A stretch of 33,942 nucleotides of DNA from Saliphagus infecundisoli (GCF_020177375.1 NZ_JAIWHV010000033.1:1-33942); one strand, 5' to 3'. Shown: positions 23,893-31,041, numbered from the stretch's first letter. Notes: generated from the sequence alone by a model not told the origin. Translations and numbers: made by a program.

Positions 23893-24141
23893 ATGCAAGA
23901 GTCGAAGCAGAAGTTAGCAGAGATGCCTCCGAGTTCCAAGCTTGTGTATATCGTACTGCAACACGAGGAAGCATTGACCCAGAAGAAACTGGCTGAAGAG
24001 ACGCGGCTTTCAAAACGTACGATTCGGTATGCATTGCAGCAGCTCGAATCAACTGGGCTGGTTGAAGAAGACATCTACATTCGAGATGCGCGACAGAATC
24101 TGTATCGACTATCCGAATCGAACTGTACTGCATGTGGGTAG
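23893..24141 (+). CDS. Winged-helix DNA-binding protein
   Basis: An 82-residue single-domain regulator. PSSKLVYIVLQHEEALTQKK opens the winged helix, then LAEETRLSKRTIRYALQQLE gives the recognition helix and GLVEEDIYIRDARQNLYRL the wing. This is the common haloarchaeal MarR/ArsR-like small wHTH type. The C-terminus has a CTAC pair that could bind metal only with a partner. An AT-rich ACTATACTAA stretch just upstream suggests a promoter with a very short leader. It is flanked on both sides by the structured RNA segments; a regulatory link is possible but unproven. Confidence 0.75.
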   Translation: MQESKQKLAEMPPSSKLVYIVLQHEEALTQKKLAEETRLSKRTIRYALQQLESTGLVEEDIYIRDARQNLYRLSESNCTACG

Positions 24142-24254
24142 AGAGCAGCATATATCGATAGATCCGATTTCAACGGAGAACGCCGGGGGCGGCCTATCAG
24201 TTGGGTAGCTGTTGAGTCAGCGTGTTGAGCCAGAGTGGACGACTACCGACGCTG

Positions 24255-24386
24255 CCGGTCCGAGCTATGAGATGCAAGATCTGAGTCTGGTAAATCCGAT
24301 CGGGCTGGGTTGGGATTCAGCCCGATCTAAAGCCCTTGCAGGTGGCACAGCCCGGGGAACGGTTGGACAGGCTAACCCAGGCCGTG
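24255..24386 (-). ncRNA. Structured RNA candidate E
   Basis: Minus strand. Stem one: GCACGGCCT with GGGCTGTGC (24378-24386 with 24345-24353, two GU pairs), then CCACCTGCAAGG. Second hairpin: a perfect 10-bp stem, GATCGGGCTG/CAGCCCGATC (24298-24307 and 24318-24327), 10-nt loop. The 3' part CATCTCATAG-CTCGGACCGG aligns with the terminal-loop region of B and D. Its CTATACTC box is at 24409-24416, 30 nt upstream. The most diverged copy with a clear first stem. Confidence 0.5.
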
Positions 24387-24408
24387 CAAGCAAATAACAC
24401 ACGTGCGG

Positions 24409-24416
24409 GAGTATAG
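24409..24416 (-). promoter_or_regulatory. TATA-like box of RNA candidate E
   Basis: CTATACTC on the minus strand, ~30 nt before the stem of E, the same distance as in the other members. Confidence 0.4.
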
Positions 24417-24559
24417 ATCTGATGTTTCCCATCGGACAGTAGGGGGTATGACTGTCGTTGATCGCACTTGGTCGAAACAGGTAGGAGTCAAGAACGACAC
24501 CCTGCCCGATCGGATGTCCGCTGAGAGAGGGCATGGTCCCGTCATGCCAGACGGTCCCC

Positions 24560-24732
24560 TTGAGAACCGTGCCCTCCGATTATGAACTTTCGAGGAAAAT
24601 AGGTCTGTGGATATGATACTCACTCGTCGTCGATCTAATGGACAGGAACGGGTGAGGTATGGGACTCACCTGACCGAGTACGTACAGGGCACGGCTGGGA
24701 CGCCGTGTATGGCTGATAAGCGTCAGCCGTGC
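24560..24732 (-). ncRNA. Structured RNA candidate D
   Basis: Minus strand. Stem one: perfect 9 bp, GCACGGCTG/CAGCCGTGC (24724-24732 with 24689-24697), followed immediately by CCTGTACGTACTCGG (24674-24688), identical to B. Second hairpin: GGTGAG/CTCACC (24651-24670). GATCG and AGTATCA blocks align with B, and TTCATAATCGGAGGGCACGG aligns with the terminal-loop segment of B. Between this and candidate E a further imperfect stem-loop (24526-24576) is present and may belong to D. The region has no supported protein gene on either strand. Confidence 0.6.
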
Positions 24733-24753
24733 GGATGGCCATCAGCCGCGAAG

Positions 24754-24761
24754 ACGGATAG
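24754..24761 (-). promoter_or_regulatory. TATA-like box of RNA candidate D
   Basis: CTATCCGT on the minus strand, 29 nt before the stem of D. As a TATA box it is weak, so the position carries more weight than the sequence. Confidence 0.35.
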
Positions 24762-24851
24762 ATGTGGGGATTTGGACCAAGAGGGGAGACAGTGGACCCA
24801 ACACGTCCGCACTGATAGTAAGCGTCTCACCACGGAGGGATTCTCGAAATA

Positions 24852-25415
24852 TCAATTTGTGCCCAGTTCCTTGACGACGGTCGCTGGATTGCCTTGTACG
24901 ACGACCTCTGTGGGAACATCTTCAGTCACGACCGCGCCGGACGCGATGACGCTGTCGTCGCCAACAGTCACACCGGGATTGACCACAGCCTGTCCACCGA
25001 TCCAGACGTTGTCACCAACTGAGACTGGCTTCGCGTACTCTCGGCCTTCGGTTCGTTTGGATGCGTCAAGCGGATGCGTCGCCGTGTAGATGTGGACACC
25101 AGGTGCAATCATGCAATTCTGACCGATCTCTACGCGGCCCGCATCCAAGATGACGCAATCAAAGTTCGCATAGAAATTCCCCCCAACGTGGATATTGTAC
25201 CCGTAATCACATCGAAATGGGGGCTCTATCTGACACTCATCGCCCACTGAGCCAAAGAGAGCTTCTACCAACTCCTCACGGTCGGCTTGGTCATCTGGCA
25301 TCGTGTTGTTGTAACGCCCCGTGAGTTCATGCGCACGGTTCCGGTCAGCCACGAGTTCGGGATCAGTTGGATCGTACAGGTCCCCACTCAGCATTTGTTC
25401 TTTGTCGCTGCTCAT
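24852..25415 (-). CDS. Maltose/galactoside O-acetyltransferase family protein
   Basis: A 187-residue left-handed beta-helix acetyltransferase. The N-terminal maltose-acetyltransferase segment (EQMLSGDLYDPTDPELVADR) is followed by hexapeptide repeats. The conserved CDYGYNIHVGGNFYANFDC and HIYTATHPLDA (catalytic His in the latter) lead to VWIGGQAVVNPGVTVGDDSV and GNPA near the C-terminus, the acetyl-CoA site. It transfers acetyl from acetyl-CoA to a sugar hydroxyl, possibly in polysaccharide or sugar detoxification. Normal length. It is a single gene; the IS701-type element ends 57 bp upstream of its start. Confidence 0.9.
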   Translation of the reverse strand: MSSDKEQMLSGDLYDPTDPELVADRNRAHELTGRYNNTMPDDQADREELVEALFGSVGDECQIEPPFRCDYGYNIHVGGNFYANFDCVILDAGRVEIGQNCMIAPGVHIYTATHPLDASKRTEGREYAKPVSVGDNVWIGGQAVVNPGVTVGDDSVIASGAVVTEDVPTEVVVQGNPATVVKELGTN

Positions 25416-25472
25416 GGTCCCACAGAATGTCCACCGTCAATAGGAGTTGGCGATAACGCTTCGGCTAGTTAG

Positions 25473-26751
25473 CTCGGCTTTGCACGTTGAAGTAGGAGCA
25501 TGACGTAGGCGGTAGCAGGACGGATGATGCCGATTACTGACTTCTTGTCGTGCACGCACGTGTTCGACGAGTTCGAGTCGCTGTCACCGGCACACCGCCA
25601 TCATGCGAAAACCTACGCCACCGGTCTTGTTGCGGCCAGCAACAAGACCGTGGCGGGTATCGCACGCGAAGTTCTTCCGGCCCAAGGCAAACGCGCTCTC
25701 AACAAGTTCCTCACCGAGTACGACTGGGACGAACAGCAATTCAACCATGAACGCCTTGAAGAACTCCAAAATCACGGTGAAACACGCTGGTCAAAGGATG
25801 GCTACATCATCCTCGACGACACGATCACTGAGAAAGCCGGGGACGAAGTCCCCGGCGTCGGCCACTTCTACGATCATGCCGAAGGTGACACCGTCTGGGG
25901 TCAAGACCTCATCTACGCCTTCTACGCCGACGACAAAACCGCCTACCCACTCACCTTCCGCCTCTACGAAAAACAAGACGAGGACGATCAAGACCACGAC
26001 ACCAAGTACGATCTCGCCCGCGAGATCGTCACCGAACTCGAAGAAGAGGTAGGTGTCCCTGCGGCCACCTACCTCTTCGACTCGTGGTTCGCCCACGATT
26101 CTGGCCTTCCTGAACACATCGAATCCTACGGCAAGGACTGGATCGGCCCGCTCCGGAGCAACCGACAGGTGACCTACGGCGGCGAAGAGATCCGCGTCGA
26201 TGCGCTGGAAGAGCGCATCGACACGGTCGAGCGCAATATCGACGACGAGACCTACCACATCTGGACAAAGAAGCTTCCCGTCTCCCAACTGGGAGACGTG
26301 AAGCTGGTTATCGCCGAGAAAGAAACCGACGAAGACGACAAGAAGAATCCGGTCAAGTACCTCGTCACGAACAAAATCGACGCACCGACCGAGCACATTA
26401 TTCGCTCCTACGGGATGCGCTGGCGCATCGAGACGTTCTTCGAGGACTCGAAACAGGATCTCGGCTTGGGAGACTGCGAGATGCAGACCGACGAAGGTAC
26501 CAGTCGCCACTGGCACCTTCTGATGGCTGCCTACAGTCTCGTTCGTCTTGATCCCGATTCGAGCGCCTTGGGGACGGTTCGCTCGAAAGCGTCATCGCTT
26601 CGAGCGAACCTCGAACATTCCCTGAAGGAAGCTATCTACGACCTCCTCTCGTGGGTTCGGAATAACGATGATCGCGGCGTCGATGACCTCATGACTGAGA
26701 TCGACCACCTCTTCGTTCACTCAACCACCGACGCTAACGTGCAAAGCTGAG
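25473..26751. mobile_element. IS701-like insertion sequence
   Basis: A 1279-bp element with 16-bp imperfect terminal inverted repeats (CTCGGCTTTGCACGTT at 25473-25488, complement of CTCAGCTTTGCACGTT at 26736-26751). The stop codon of the transposase lies in the right repeat. No target duplication is seen (GTTAG before, TACAC after), and the arsenite-transporter gene on the right is cut while its other half is absent on the left. This indicates an associated deletion or recombination. Confidence 0.85.
25524..26750 (+). CDS. IS701-like DDE transposase
   Basis: A 408-residue, apparently intact transposase. First catalytic Asp in YIILDDTITEKAG, second in TYLFDSWFAHDSG, and the Y-R-E-K signature in YGMRWRIETFFEDSKQDLGL, as in IS4/IS701-superfamily proteins. 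N-terminal LSPAHRHHAKTYATGLVAAS and NKTVAGIAREVLPAQ match the archaeal members. Perfect hairpins sit in the coding strand at 25622-25650, 25836-25856, 26009-26028, 26043-26078, 26196-26222, 26279-26298 and 26576-26610. Confidence 0.88.
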   Translation: MMPITDFLSCTHVFDEFESLSPAHRHHAKTYATGLVAASNKTVAGIAREVLPAQGKRALNKFLTEYDWDEQQFNHERLEELQNHGETRWSKDGYIILDDTITEKAGDEVPGVGHFYDHAEGDTVWGQDLIYAFYADDKTAYPLTFRLYEKQDEDDQDHDTKYDLAREIVTELEEEVGVPAATYLFDSWFAHDSGLPEHIESYGKDWIGPLRSNRQVTYGGEEIRVDALEERIDTVERNIDDETYHIWTKKLPVSQLGDVKLVIAEKETDEDDKKNPVKYLVTNKIDAPTEHIIRSYGMRWRIETFFEDSKQDLGLGDCEMQTDEGTSRHWHLLMAAYSLVRLDPDSSALGTVRSKASSLRANLEHSLKEAIYDLLSWVRNNDDRGVDDLMTEIDHLFVHSTTDANVQS

Positions 26752-27179
26752 TACACTGGAAGCAGCACCAACTGCAAGACGAGGTTGTACGGCAGAATCG
26801 ACGTCGCAAGCGGGACGTCCCCGTCGGCGACGTCCGTGAAAATGAGATACCAGTCCGTACAGGGCGTGACCAGCAACATGATGAGACCGACCCAGAGCGC
26901 CGGGTGATCACGAAGAAAGAGGGCACCGAGGCCGACAGCCAACAGCGGACTCCAGATGAAGTTAACCAGGAGGCTCGACCCCACGACACGCCGGTTCCCG
27001 AACGCCGCACGGAGCCGGGAGAACGAAACACCGGCGAACGCGGCGAATAACATCACCATCAGAAACGGGAGGATCAGCCGATCCGCGACGGCAGGGACAC
27101 CCCCAATCTGACCCAGTGCAAGCCCGCCGACGATGGCGACGAGGACGAACACGGTCTGATACTTCTCGACGAGCTCCAT
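26752..27179 (-). pseudogene. Acr3-type arsenite efflux transporter, truncated by IS
   Basis: The first ~142 residues of a BASS/Acr3-type transporter: four N-terminal helices with VADRLILPFLMVMLFAAFAG, FIWSPLLAVGLGALFLRDHP and GLIMLLVTPCTDWYLIFTDV, the last being characteristic of arsenic-resistance proteins. A full protein has about ten helices. After VLLPVY the frame runs into the IS end and adds a short foreign tail (SALHVSVGG) before a stop at 26721. The gene is very likely non-functional. The promoter side is intact. Confidence 0.85.
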
Positions 27180-27304
27180 CCACCCTCGATTCGGAGCTAC
27201 GCTGGGTTAGGGCTGTGGATGTTCCTCGCTACCTCTGTACGTAACAGCTGTTTCAGGCCCACACCCGGACGAAAGAAGTAATCCTCATTCCTTCGATCGA
27301 CTGT

Positions 27305-27472
27305 CTACAGATCGCGGGCGTGGACAGTTCGCCGGTCGTTATCTTCGGCCCGCTGGGCAGCATCTTCGAGCAACTCCGCGACCTCCTCGTCGAGGGCATC
27401 GTAGAAATCCGCTGCCACGTTCTGGTCGTCGAGTTGGTCCTTCACTGCCGATTTAACGATGAGGTCTGCCAT
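27305..27472 (-). CDS. Histone-fold (DUF1931-like) small protein
   Basis: A 55-residue protein, MADLIVKSAVKDQLDDQNVA then DFYDALDEEVAELLEDAAQR and NDRRTVHARDL. This is the archaeal histone-fold/DUF1931 pattern in which a short helix, a long central helix and the R-T-V-x-x-R-D-L end form one histone handshake unit. It probably dimerises and may bind DNA. The long frame running up to 28075 is rejected: the family start is Met 27472. It lies between the cut arsenite-transporter gene and the small-gene cluster. Confidence 0.85.
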   Translation of the reverse strand: MADLIVKSAVKDQLDDQNVAADFYDALDEEVAELLEDAAQRAEDNDRRTVHARDL

Positions 27473-27598
27473 ACGACACTCATCAGTACATACCTCTTCA
27501 AGAAGTAGTCTTCGGCTTTCTAGCGTCCAAGACGACGTCAAGACAATCCTCACTCGGTAATCAGAGAAGGAGTCGAAAAAGAGGCAACTACATTGCTG

Positions 27599-27645
27599 CC
27601 TTGTGCAACACGCTTTTTGGAAATGCGCCCCATTGTTGCACAAGG
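27599..27645. promoter_or_regulatory. 12-bp inverted repeat before the 50-aa gene
   Basis: CCTTGTGCAACA (27599-27610) and its perfect complement TGTTGCACAAGG (27634-27645), 23-nt spacer. The right arm ends 3 nt before an ATG, and its AAGG may serve as ribosome site. The same 12 bases recur as an inverted repeat at 31540-31589, with different spacer. It could be an operator, a partition or replication site, or the ends of a tiny MITE. Confidence 0.6.
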
Positions 27646-27648
27646 TCG

Positions 27649-27801
27649 ATGACTCCACCCACCGCACCGGCGTCACTTCCCGATTATATCGCCGAAGGAC
27701 TCCCCAAACAAGATGATGAGACGCTTCGCGACACACAGGAGTACATCGATCAGTTGCTCGCCGATCGCGAACGGCGCCGCGAGGAGCCGGCCTGTCTCTA
27801 A
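27649..27801 (+). CDS. Small haloarchaeal protein, 50 aa
   Basis: MTPPTAPASLPDYIAEGLPK then QDDETLRDTQEYIDQLLADR. The LPDYIxEGLxKQxxETLRxxxEYxDxL pattern is the N-terminal module of a family common on haloarchaeal plasmids, usually in longer proteins; here it stops after 50 residues (REEPACL). Helical and charged. Possibly an antitoxin-like or adaptor protein, but I do not know its function. It lies directly after the inverted repeat. Confidence 0.6.
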   Translation: MTPPTAPASLPDYIAEGLPKQDDETLRDTQEYIDQLLADRERRREEPACL

Positions 27802-27898
27802 CTATACGGTATAGACTCAACCTCATACATGTACTATATATTGCCAACGTTCCACCTATAGGAGCAACTCTTATTCGGGCATTTATACAAAGTATTGT

Positions 27899-28123
27899 AT
27901 GGGCGAACAGCCAACGGACGGTATGAGTGAGCCCCGCGCGATTCTCACGGACCGCGAACGCGAGATTATCAAAGGGATTGACGTCTCGGACGATTATCGC
28001 TACCAGACTATCAGCCGAATCCGCCGGCGTTTCGATCGGCTCGAGGAGGACCTGGAGGTACTCGACGAGAATCATGACTCTCTAGGCGAGGAGCTCCGCG
28101 ACGTGATCTGTGAGGACGACTGA
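27899..28123 (+). CDS. Small conserved haloarchaeal protein, 74 aa
   Basis: A 74-residue acidic helical protein. Central motif ILTDREREIIKGIDVSDDYR and YQTISRIRRRFDRLEEDLEV, then ELRDVICEDD, a pattern seen repeatedly in haloarchaeal plasmid genes. The start at 27899 has an AT-rich upstream region (TTTATACAAAGTATTG) with a TATA-like TTTATA ~25 nt away, so the mRNA may be leaderless. First gene of a tight same-strand cluster to 29507. Function unknown. Confidence 0.75.
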   Translation: MGEQPTDGMSEPRAILTDREREIIKGIDVSDDYRYQTISRIRRRFDRLEEDLEVLDENHDSLGEELRDVICEDD

Positions 28124-28126
28124 TCT

Positions 28127-28747
28127 ATGGGGGCATCTCCCCCGGCCGGATACGACGTTTCAAAGCACGCTCACGCCGGGCGGTCGGACTGTCATATCAC
28201 GGTCGGATTCGACCGTGAGGGGACCCACATTCCCCGGTTCCTTGTACAGCTCCATTTCCAGGCGACGACCGATCCAGTCCGGTGGCAGGCGATTGCCCGG
28301 ATGGATCACAACGAAACGTCCGCTACGGGCCATGACGTGTATCGCGAAGGCCTCCATGTCGACATTGATCGACGCTCGAGCGAGACGGTCCACCTCGGAC
28401 TCAGACACTCCTCACTCCCCACGAATCGGGGAAAGGTGATCCGAAGCTGTGCCGGCTACTTCCAACGCGAAGCCGAGTACTTTATCGACGTTTTCGAGGA
28501 GCGGCGACCGCCCGGACGGCCGCCTCGATGGCCCGATGGGGGAGAGTCAACACGTACGTTTATCCCTCTGAGCCCTCTAGAGAAGAGTATGAGCCAGGGA
28601 TCGTCCGCCGAAGACGCGCTTTCACTAGAGGAACTGTCGGAGATCCTCGCCGATGCGACGGGCACGACCCCCGAAGAGATCGAACAGGGCGCCGCCGAAA
28701 TCGAGATCGCGCCCCCCGAAGAAGCGACTGTTCTTGACGACGCATAG
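28127..28747 (+). CDS. Conserved haloarchaeal protein with acidic tail, 206 aa
   Basis: Starts 3 nt after the previous stop. Residues ~15-145 form one domain with HAGRSDCHITVGFDREGTHI, PRFLVQLHFQATT, MDHNETSATGHDVYREGLHV and ERRPPGRPPRWPDGG. This His/Asp-containing pattern recurs in haloarchaeal plasmid proteins of unknown function. The last ~60 residues (after MSQGSSAEDALSLEELSEIL) are an acidic helical tail that could also be translated separately from the internal Met. No catalytic family is recognised. Confidence 0.65.
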   Translation: MGASPPAGYDVSKHAHAGRSDCHITVGFDREGTHIPRFLVQLHFQATTDPVRWQAIARMDHNETSATGHDVYREGLHVDIDRRSSETVHLGLRHSSLPTNRGKVIRSCAGYFQREAEYFIDVFEERRPPGRPPRWPDGGESTRTFIPLSPLEKSMSQGSSAEDALSLEELSEILADATGTTPEEIEQGAAEIEIAPPEEATVLDDA

Positions 28748-28771
28748 TTGAGTTACGACCTCGGGTGAACC

Positions 28772-29062
28772 ATGACACAGGATCGGTCCGAAACCGACAT
28801 CGGCCCCGACGAGGAGCGTCCGACCCGAGAGGAGCGTATCGCTGTAGCCCGAAGCGTCGTCTACGACGCGGACGGCGAGCTCATCGACGAGGACGATCTC
28901 GAGGGCACCCTCGAGGCCCACGGTATCGACGTCGGTGTGAGCGAGGACGGACTCCCCGAGTACCGAGACGTCCCGCGTGACCTCTCCCTCTCGGCGGTTC
29001 ACCTGGCGGTCGACCTCCGAAAGGACCCTGCCAAGTTCATCACCGACCCCATCGAAGCCTGA
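28772..29062 (+). CDS. Small acidic hypothetical protein, 96 aa
   Basis: A 96-residue acidic protein, 24 bp after the previous gene. It reads TREERIAVARSVVYDADGEL and a C-terminal DLSLSAVHLAVDLRKDPAKF helix. No cysteines, no membrane span, no family I can name. It belongs to the same operon by spacing and strand. Confidence 0.65.
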   Translation: MTQDRSETDIGPDEERPTREERIAVARSVVYDADGELIDEDDLEGTLEAHGIDVGVSEDGLPEYRDVPRDLSLSAVHLAVDLRKDPAKFITDPIEA

Positions 29063-29065
29063 ATT

Positions 29066-29422
29066 ATGGGCCGCGACCTATCTCCGGACGACCACGATGA
29101 CGCGCCGATTGAAGCGGGCGCCTCGCTCGAAGTGTGGGATCGGCGAACGGTGCTCGAAACCTTCGGCGAAACCGATTTGCGGGTCCAGGGACCGAAGAAA
29201 GTGGCTGAAGATGGGCCGACCTACATCTCGATCCACGCCGGTCCCGAAGACGACAAGTATGACGACGCCGGTGGCCACTGCCATATCACCCTCGAACCCG
29301 AAGACGCACAGCAGTTAGCGGCGGCACTCCTCCAAGCGAGCGAGGACGACCCGGACATCCTTCTCGACGAAGGGGATACCACCCTTATCCATAACCACGA
29401 CAAGGGCGCCGATGGCAAGTGA
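29066..29422 (+). CDS. Small conserved protein, 118 aa
   Basis: A 118-residue protein starting 3 nt after the previous stop. Central ISIHAGPEDDKYDDAGGHCH and ITLEPEDAQQLAAALLQASE hint at a small beta-sandwich with a conserved His pair. Its end overlaps the next small gene by 11 nt, supporting one transcript. Function unknown. Confidence 0.65.
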   Translation: MGRDLSPDDHDDAPIEAGASLEVWDRRTVLETFGETDLRVQGPKKVAEDGPTYISIHAGPEDDKYDDAGGHCHITLEPEDAQQLAAALLQASEDDPDILLDEGDTTLIHNHDKGADGK

Positions 29423-29507
29423 AGAAACCGACGATCGCGAGGAGTATCGGGAGCGTATCCGGAAAATCATGGACGAGAATCGAGACGTGTTCGACGCGCT
29501 CGACTGA
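29412..29507 (+). CDS. 31-aa protein at the operon end
   Basis: MASEETDDREEYRERIRKIM then DENRDVFDALD, stop. Very charged, one helix. Too short for usual gene calling, but its start overlaps the end of the previous gene in the manner of coupled genes, and similar REEYRxRIRxIxDENRxVFDAL tails are common in haloarchaea. Confidence 0.55.
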   Translation: MASEETDDREEYRERIRKIMDENRDVFDALD

Positions 29508-29693
29508 CGCGCACGGGACCCCGCCACCGTCTGCCGTTCTCCACTCGAAACACGTCGCACAGACGTCAGACCCCCTATTCTCGGTTCTACACTATTCTCC
29601 ACATGATCCACACGAAACAGTATCTCCACTTGTCCCACTCGAAAGGCTCCGTCTGACGAGTGGCTGACGTGCGTCCGACGAGATTTGATACGC

Positions 29694-30071
29694 CTATTTA
29701 ATATCGTATCCCCATTCCCGAAGAAGATCTGCAACCTCATCTACATGAGCTAGTCCGACGAGAAGTGCTGCCTCACGAAGATCGGCTTTCTTAATGGAAT
29801 CTCCAAGTTCGTTCTCGACAGCTGTTTTCGCCTCGCGTTGGTCTTCGATCGTTGATTCTTGGAGATGGAGCTGTACCGTTTTAGACCGCCCATCCGTAAT
29901 ACTATCACGAGCGTAGATCCAAGGAAGGCTTCGAGACGTCGGCTGTTCGTTGTCTGTATCGTCATCGCGTTTGTCTATTTCGGCGGGCACAGACTCTGGT
30001 TCCGACCCATCATCAGTACCAGCCCCTCCGAAAGGGTCGTCACTGCTGGCACCGCTTTTGAATCCGTTCAT
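29694..30071 (-). CDS. Probable partition accessory protein (ParA partner)
   Basis: A 125-residue protein whose ATG overlaps the ParA stop (ATGA at 30068-30071), a standard parAB-type arrangement. The first ~45 residues are acidic and disordered. The C-terminal ~75 residues (ITDGRSKTVQLHLQESTIED ... KADLREAALLVGLAHVDEVA ... LLREWGYDIK) look like a small DNA-binding/dimerisation module in place of ParB. Inferred role: centromere-binding adaptor for the ATPase. No family name can be given with certainty. Confidence 0.65.
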   Translation of the reverse strand: MNGFKSGASSDDPFGGAGTDDGSEPESVPAEIDKRDDDTDNEQPTSRSLPWIYARDSITDGRSKTVQLHLQESTIEDQREAKTAVENELGDSIKKADLREAALLVGLAHVDEVADLLREWGYDIK

Positions 30072-30943
30072 GCTGGAACATCCTCCTTAAGCGCACCGGG
30101 CTCAGGTGGGTTCGGTGCCTCGATATCGGCCTGTGCCTCGAGATACCGAGCCAGTCGATCAAACTGAGCCAGTGTTTCGATTTCGTACTCACGTCGCCGA
30201 TCGCGGTGTGTACGAACGTACTCGAATGCCGAGCACTGTTGTTTCCAGCATCCTTCCATCAGGGAGGTTCGGTCAGGGATGATCTCAGGGGTGGGGAACG
30301 AGATAGTATCAATGAGCTCTTCCTGATCATTGGTTCGCTTGAACCCGTTTGGGACCGCTGCAAGAACACCAACCTCAATACCCATCTGCTCTGCGAAGTT
30401 ACTCGCGAGTTCCTCAAGGCCATCGACCGACGCTTGGCCTTTTGCGCTCGGTTCAACTGGAAGGACTAGGTTTCGCGTCGCATAGATCGCGTTGTAGAGA
30501 TGGACGGATTCGGTGGCTGGAGGGTCACAAATCAAGACGTCGTACGCCTCGGCGATATCAGCTTCAGCAAGAACCCGCTGCAGTTGTGCATAGATATTGT
30601 AGGAGTCACCGAGTTGTTCGGCCTTCTGCTGCTCTCGAGCGAGATGATCCTGTAGATCCGAGAGCATGTTGTGTTCAGGGAGAATGTCGACATTTTCAGA
30701 AGTGCGCACGAGATCATCAAGTGCACCCTTGCCGCTTTGAACCATGTGGCGGACGAGGTTATCGGCCTCTCGGTCCGTTCGATCATTGTCGACGCCCAGT
30801 AGTCTGCTAAGGTCGCCGTCTTGTGGATCGAGTGGAACAACCAACACGTCGAGCCCTGCTCGAGCATGTGCAGCAGCGAGGTTCGCGGCTAACGATGTCT
30901 TGCCAACTCCCCCAGCTTCCGAGTACACCGTGTATGAAAGCAT
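30068..30943 (-). CDS. parA: ParA/MinD-family partition ATPase
   Basis: A 291-residue Walker-type ATPase. YSEAGGVGKTSLAANLAAAH is the P-loop (the first Lys of the classic KGG motif is replaced by Glu-Ala, as in other haloarchaeal ParA-like proteins). VLVVPLDPQDGDLSRLLG is the A' motif and YDVLICDPPATESVHLYNAI the Walker B region. ATP-driven binding to nucleoid DNA moves plasmid copies apart. The start at 30943 puts the P-loop at residue 8; the frame from 30970 adds nothing conserved. It forms an operon with the overlapping partner gene. Palindromes upstream (31042-31090) may be operator or centromere. Confidence 0.9.
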   Translation of the reverse strand: MLSYTVYSEAGGVGKTSLAANLAAAHARAGLDVLVVPLDPQDGDLSRLLGVDNDRTDREADNLVRHMVQSGKGALDDLVRTSENVDILPEHNMLSDLQDHLAREQQKAEQLGDSYNIYAQLQRVLAEADIAEAYDVLICDPPATESVHLYNAIYATRNLVLPVEPSAKGQASVDGLEELASNFAEQMGIEVGVLAAVPNGFKRTNDQEELIDTISFPTPEIIPDRTSLMEGCWKQQCSAFEYVRTHRDRRREYEIETLAQFDRLARYLEAQADIEAPNPPEPGALKEDVPA

Positions 30944-31041
30944 GCACTCTGTTAAAATCCACAGAGACATGAAAGTACGTCAGACACATGTCTACGTATC
31001 ATGAATTAGTATGATGATTAAGTTAGGTATGCCAGAAACTT

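Noticed and set aside
24255-24732. tRNA, RNase P RNA or SRP RNA gene
   Set aside because: No cloverleaf, no T-loop GTTCGA-type box and no conserved SRP or RNase P core; several copies in 10 kb also argue against a housekeeping RNA.
25791-26516. Minus-strand frame inside the IS701-like transposase
   Set aside because: Antisense shadow of an intact transposase with all catalytic motifs.
27473-28075. Long minus-strand extension of the histone-fold gene
   Set aside because: The added residues are not protein-like, overlap plus-strand genes and precede a clear family start at 27472.
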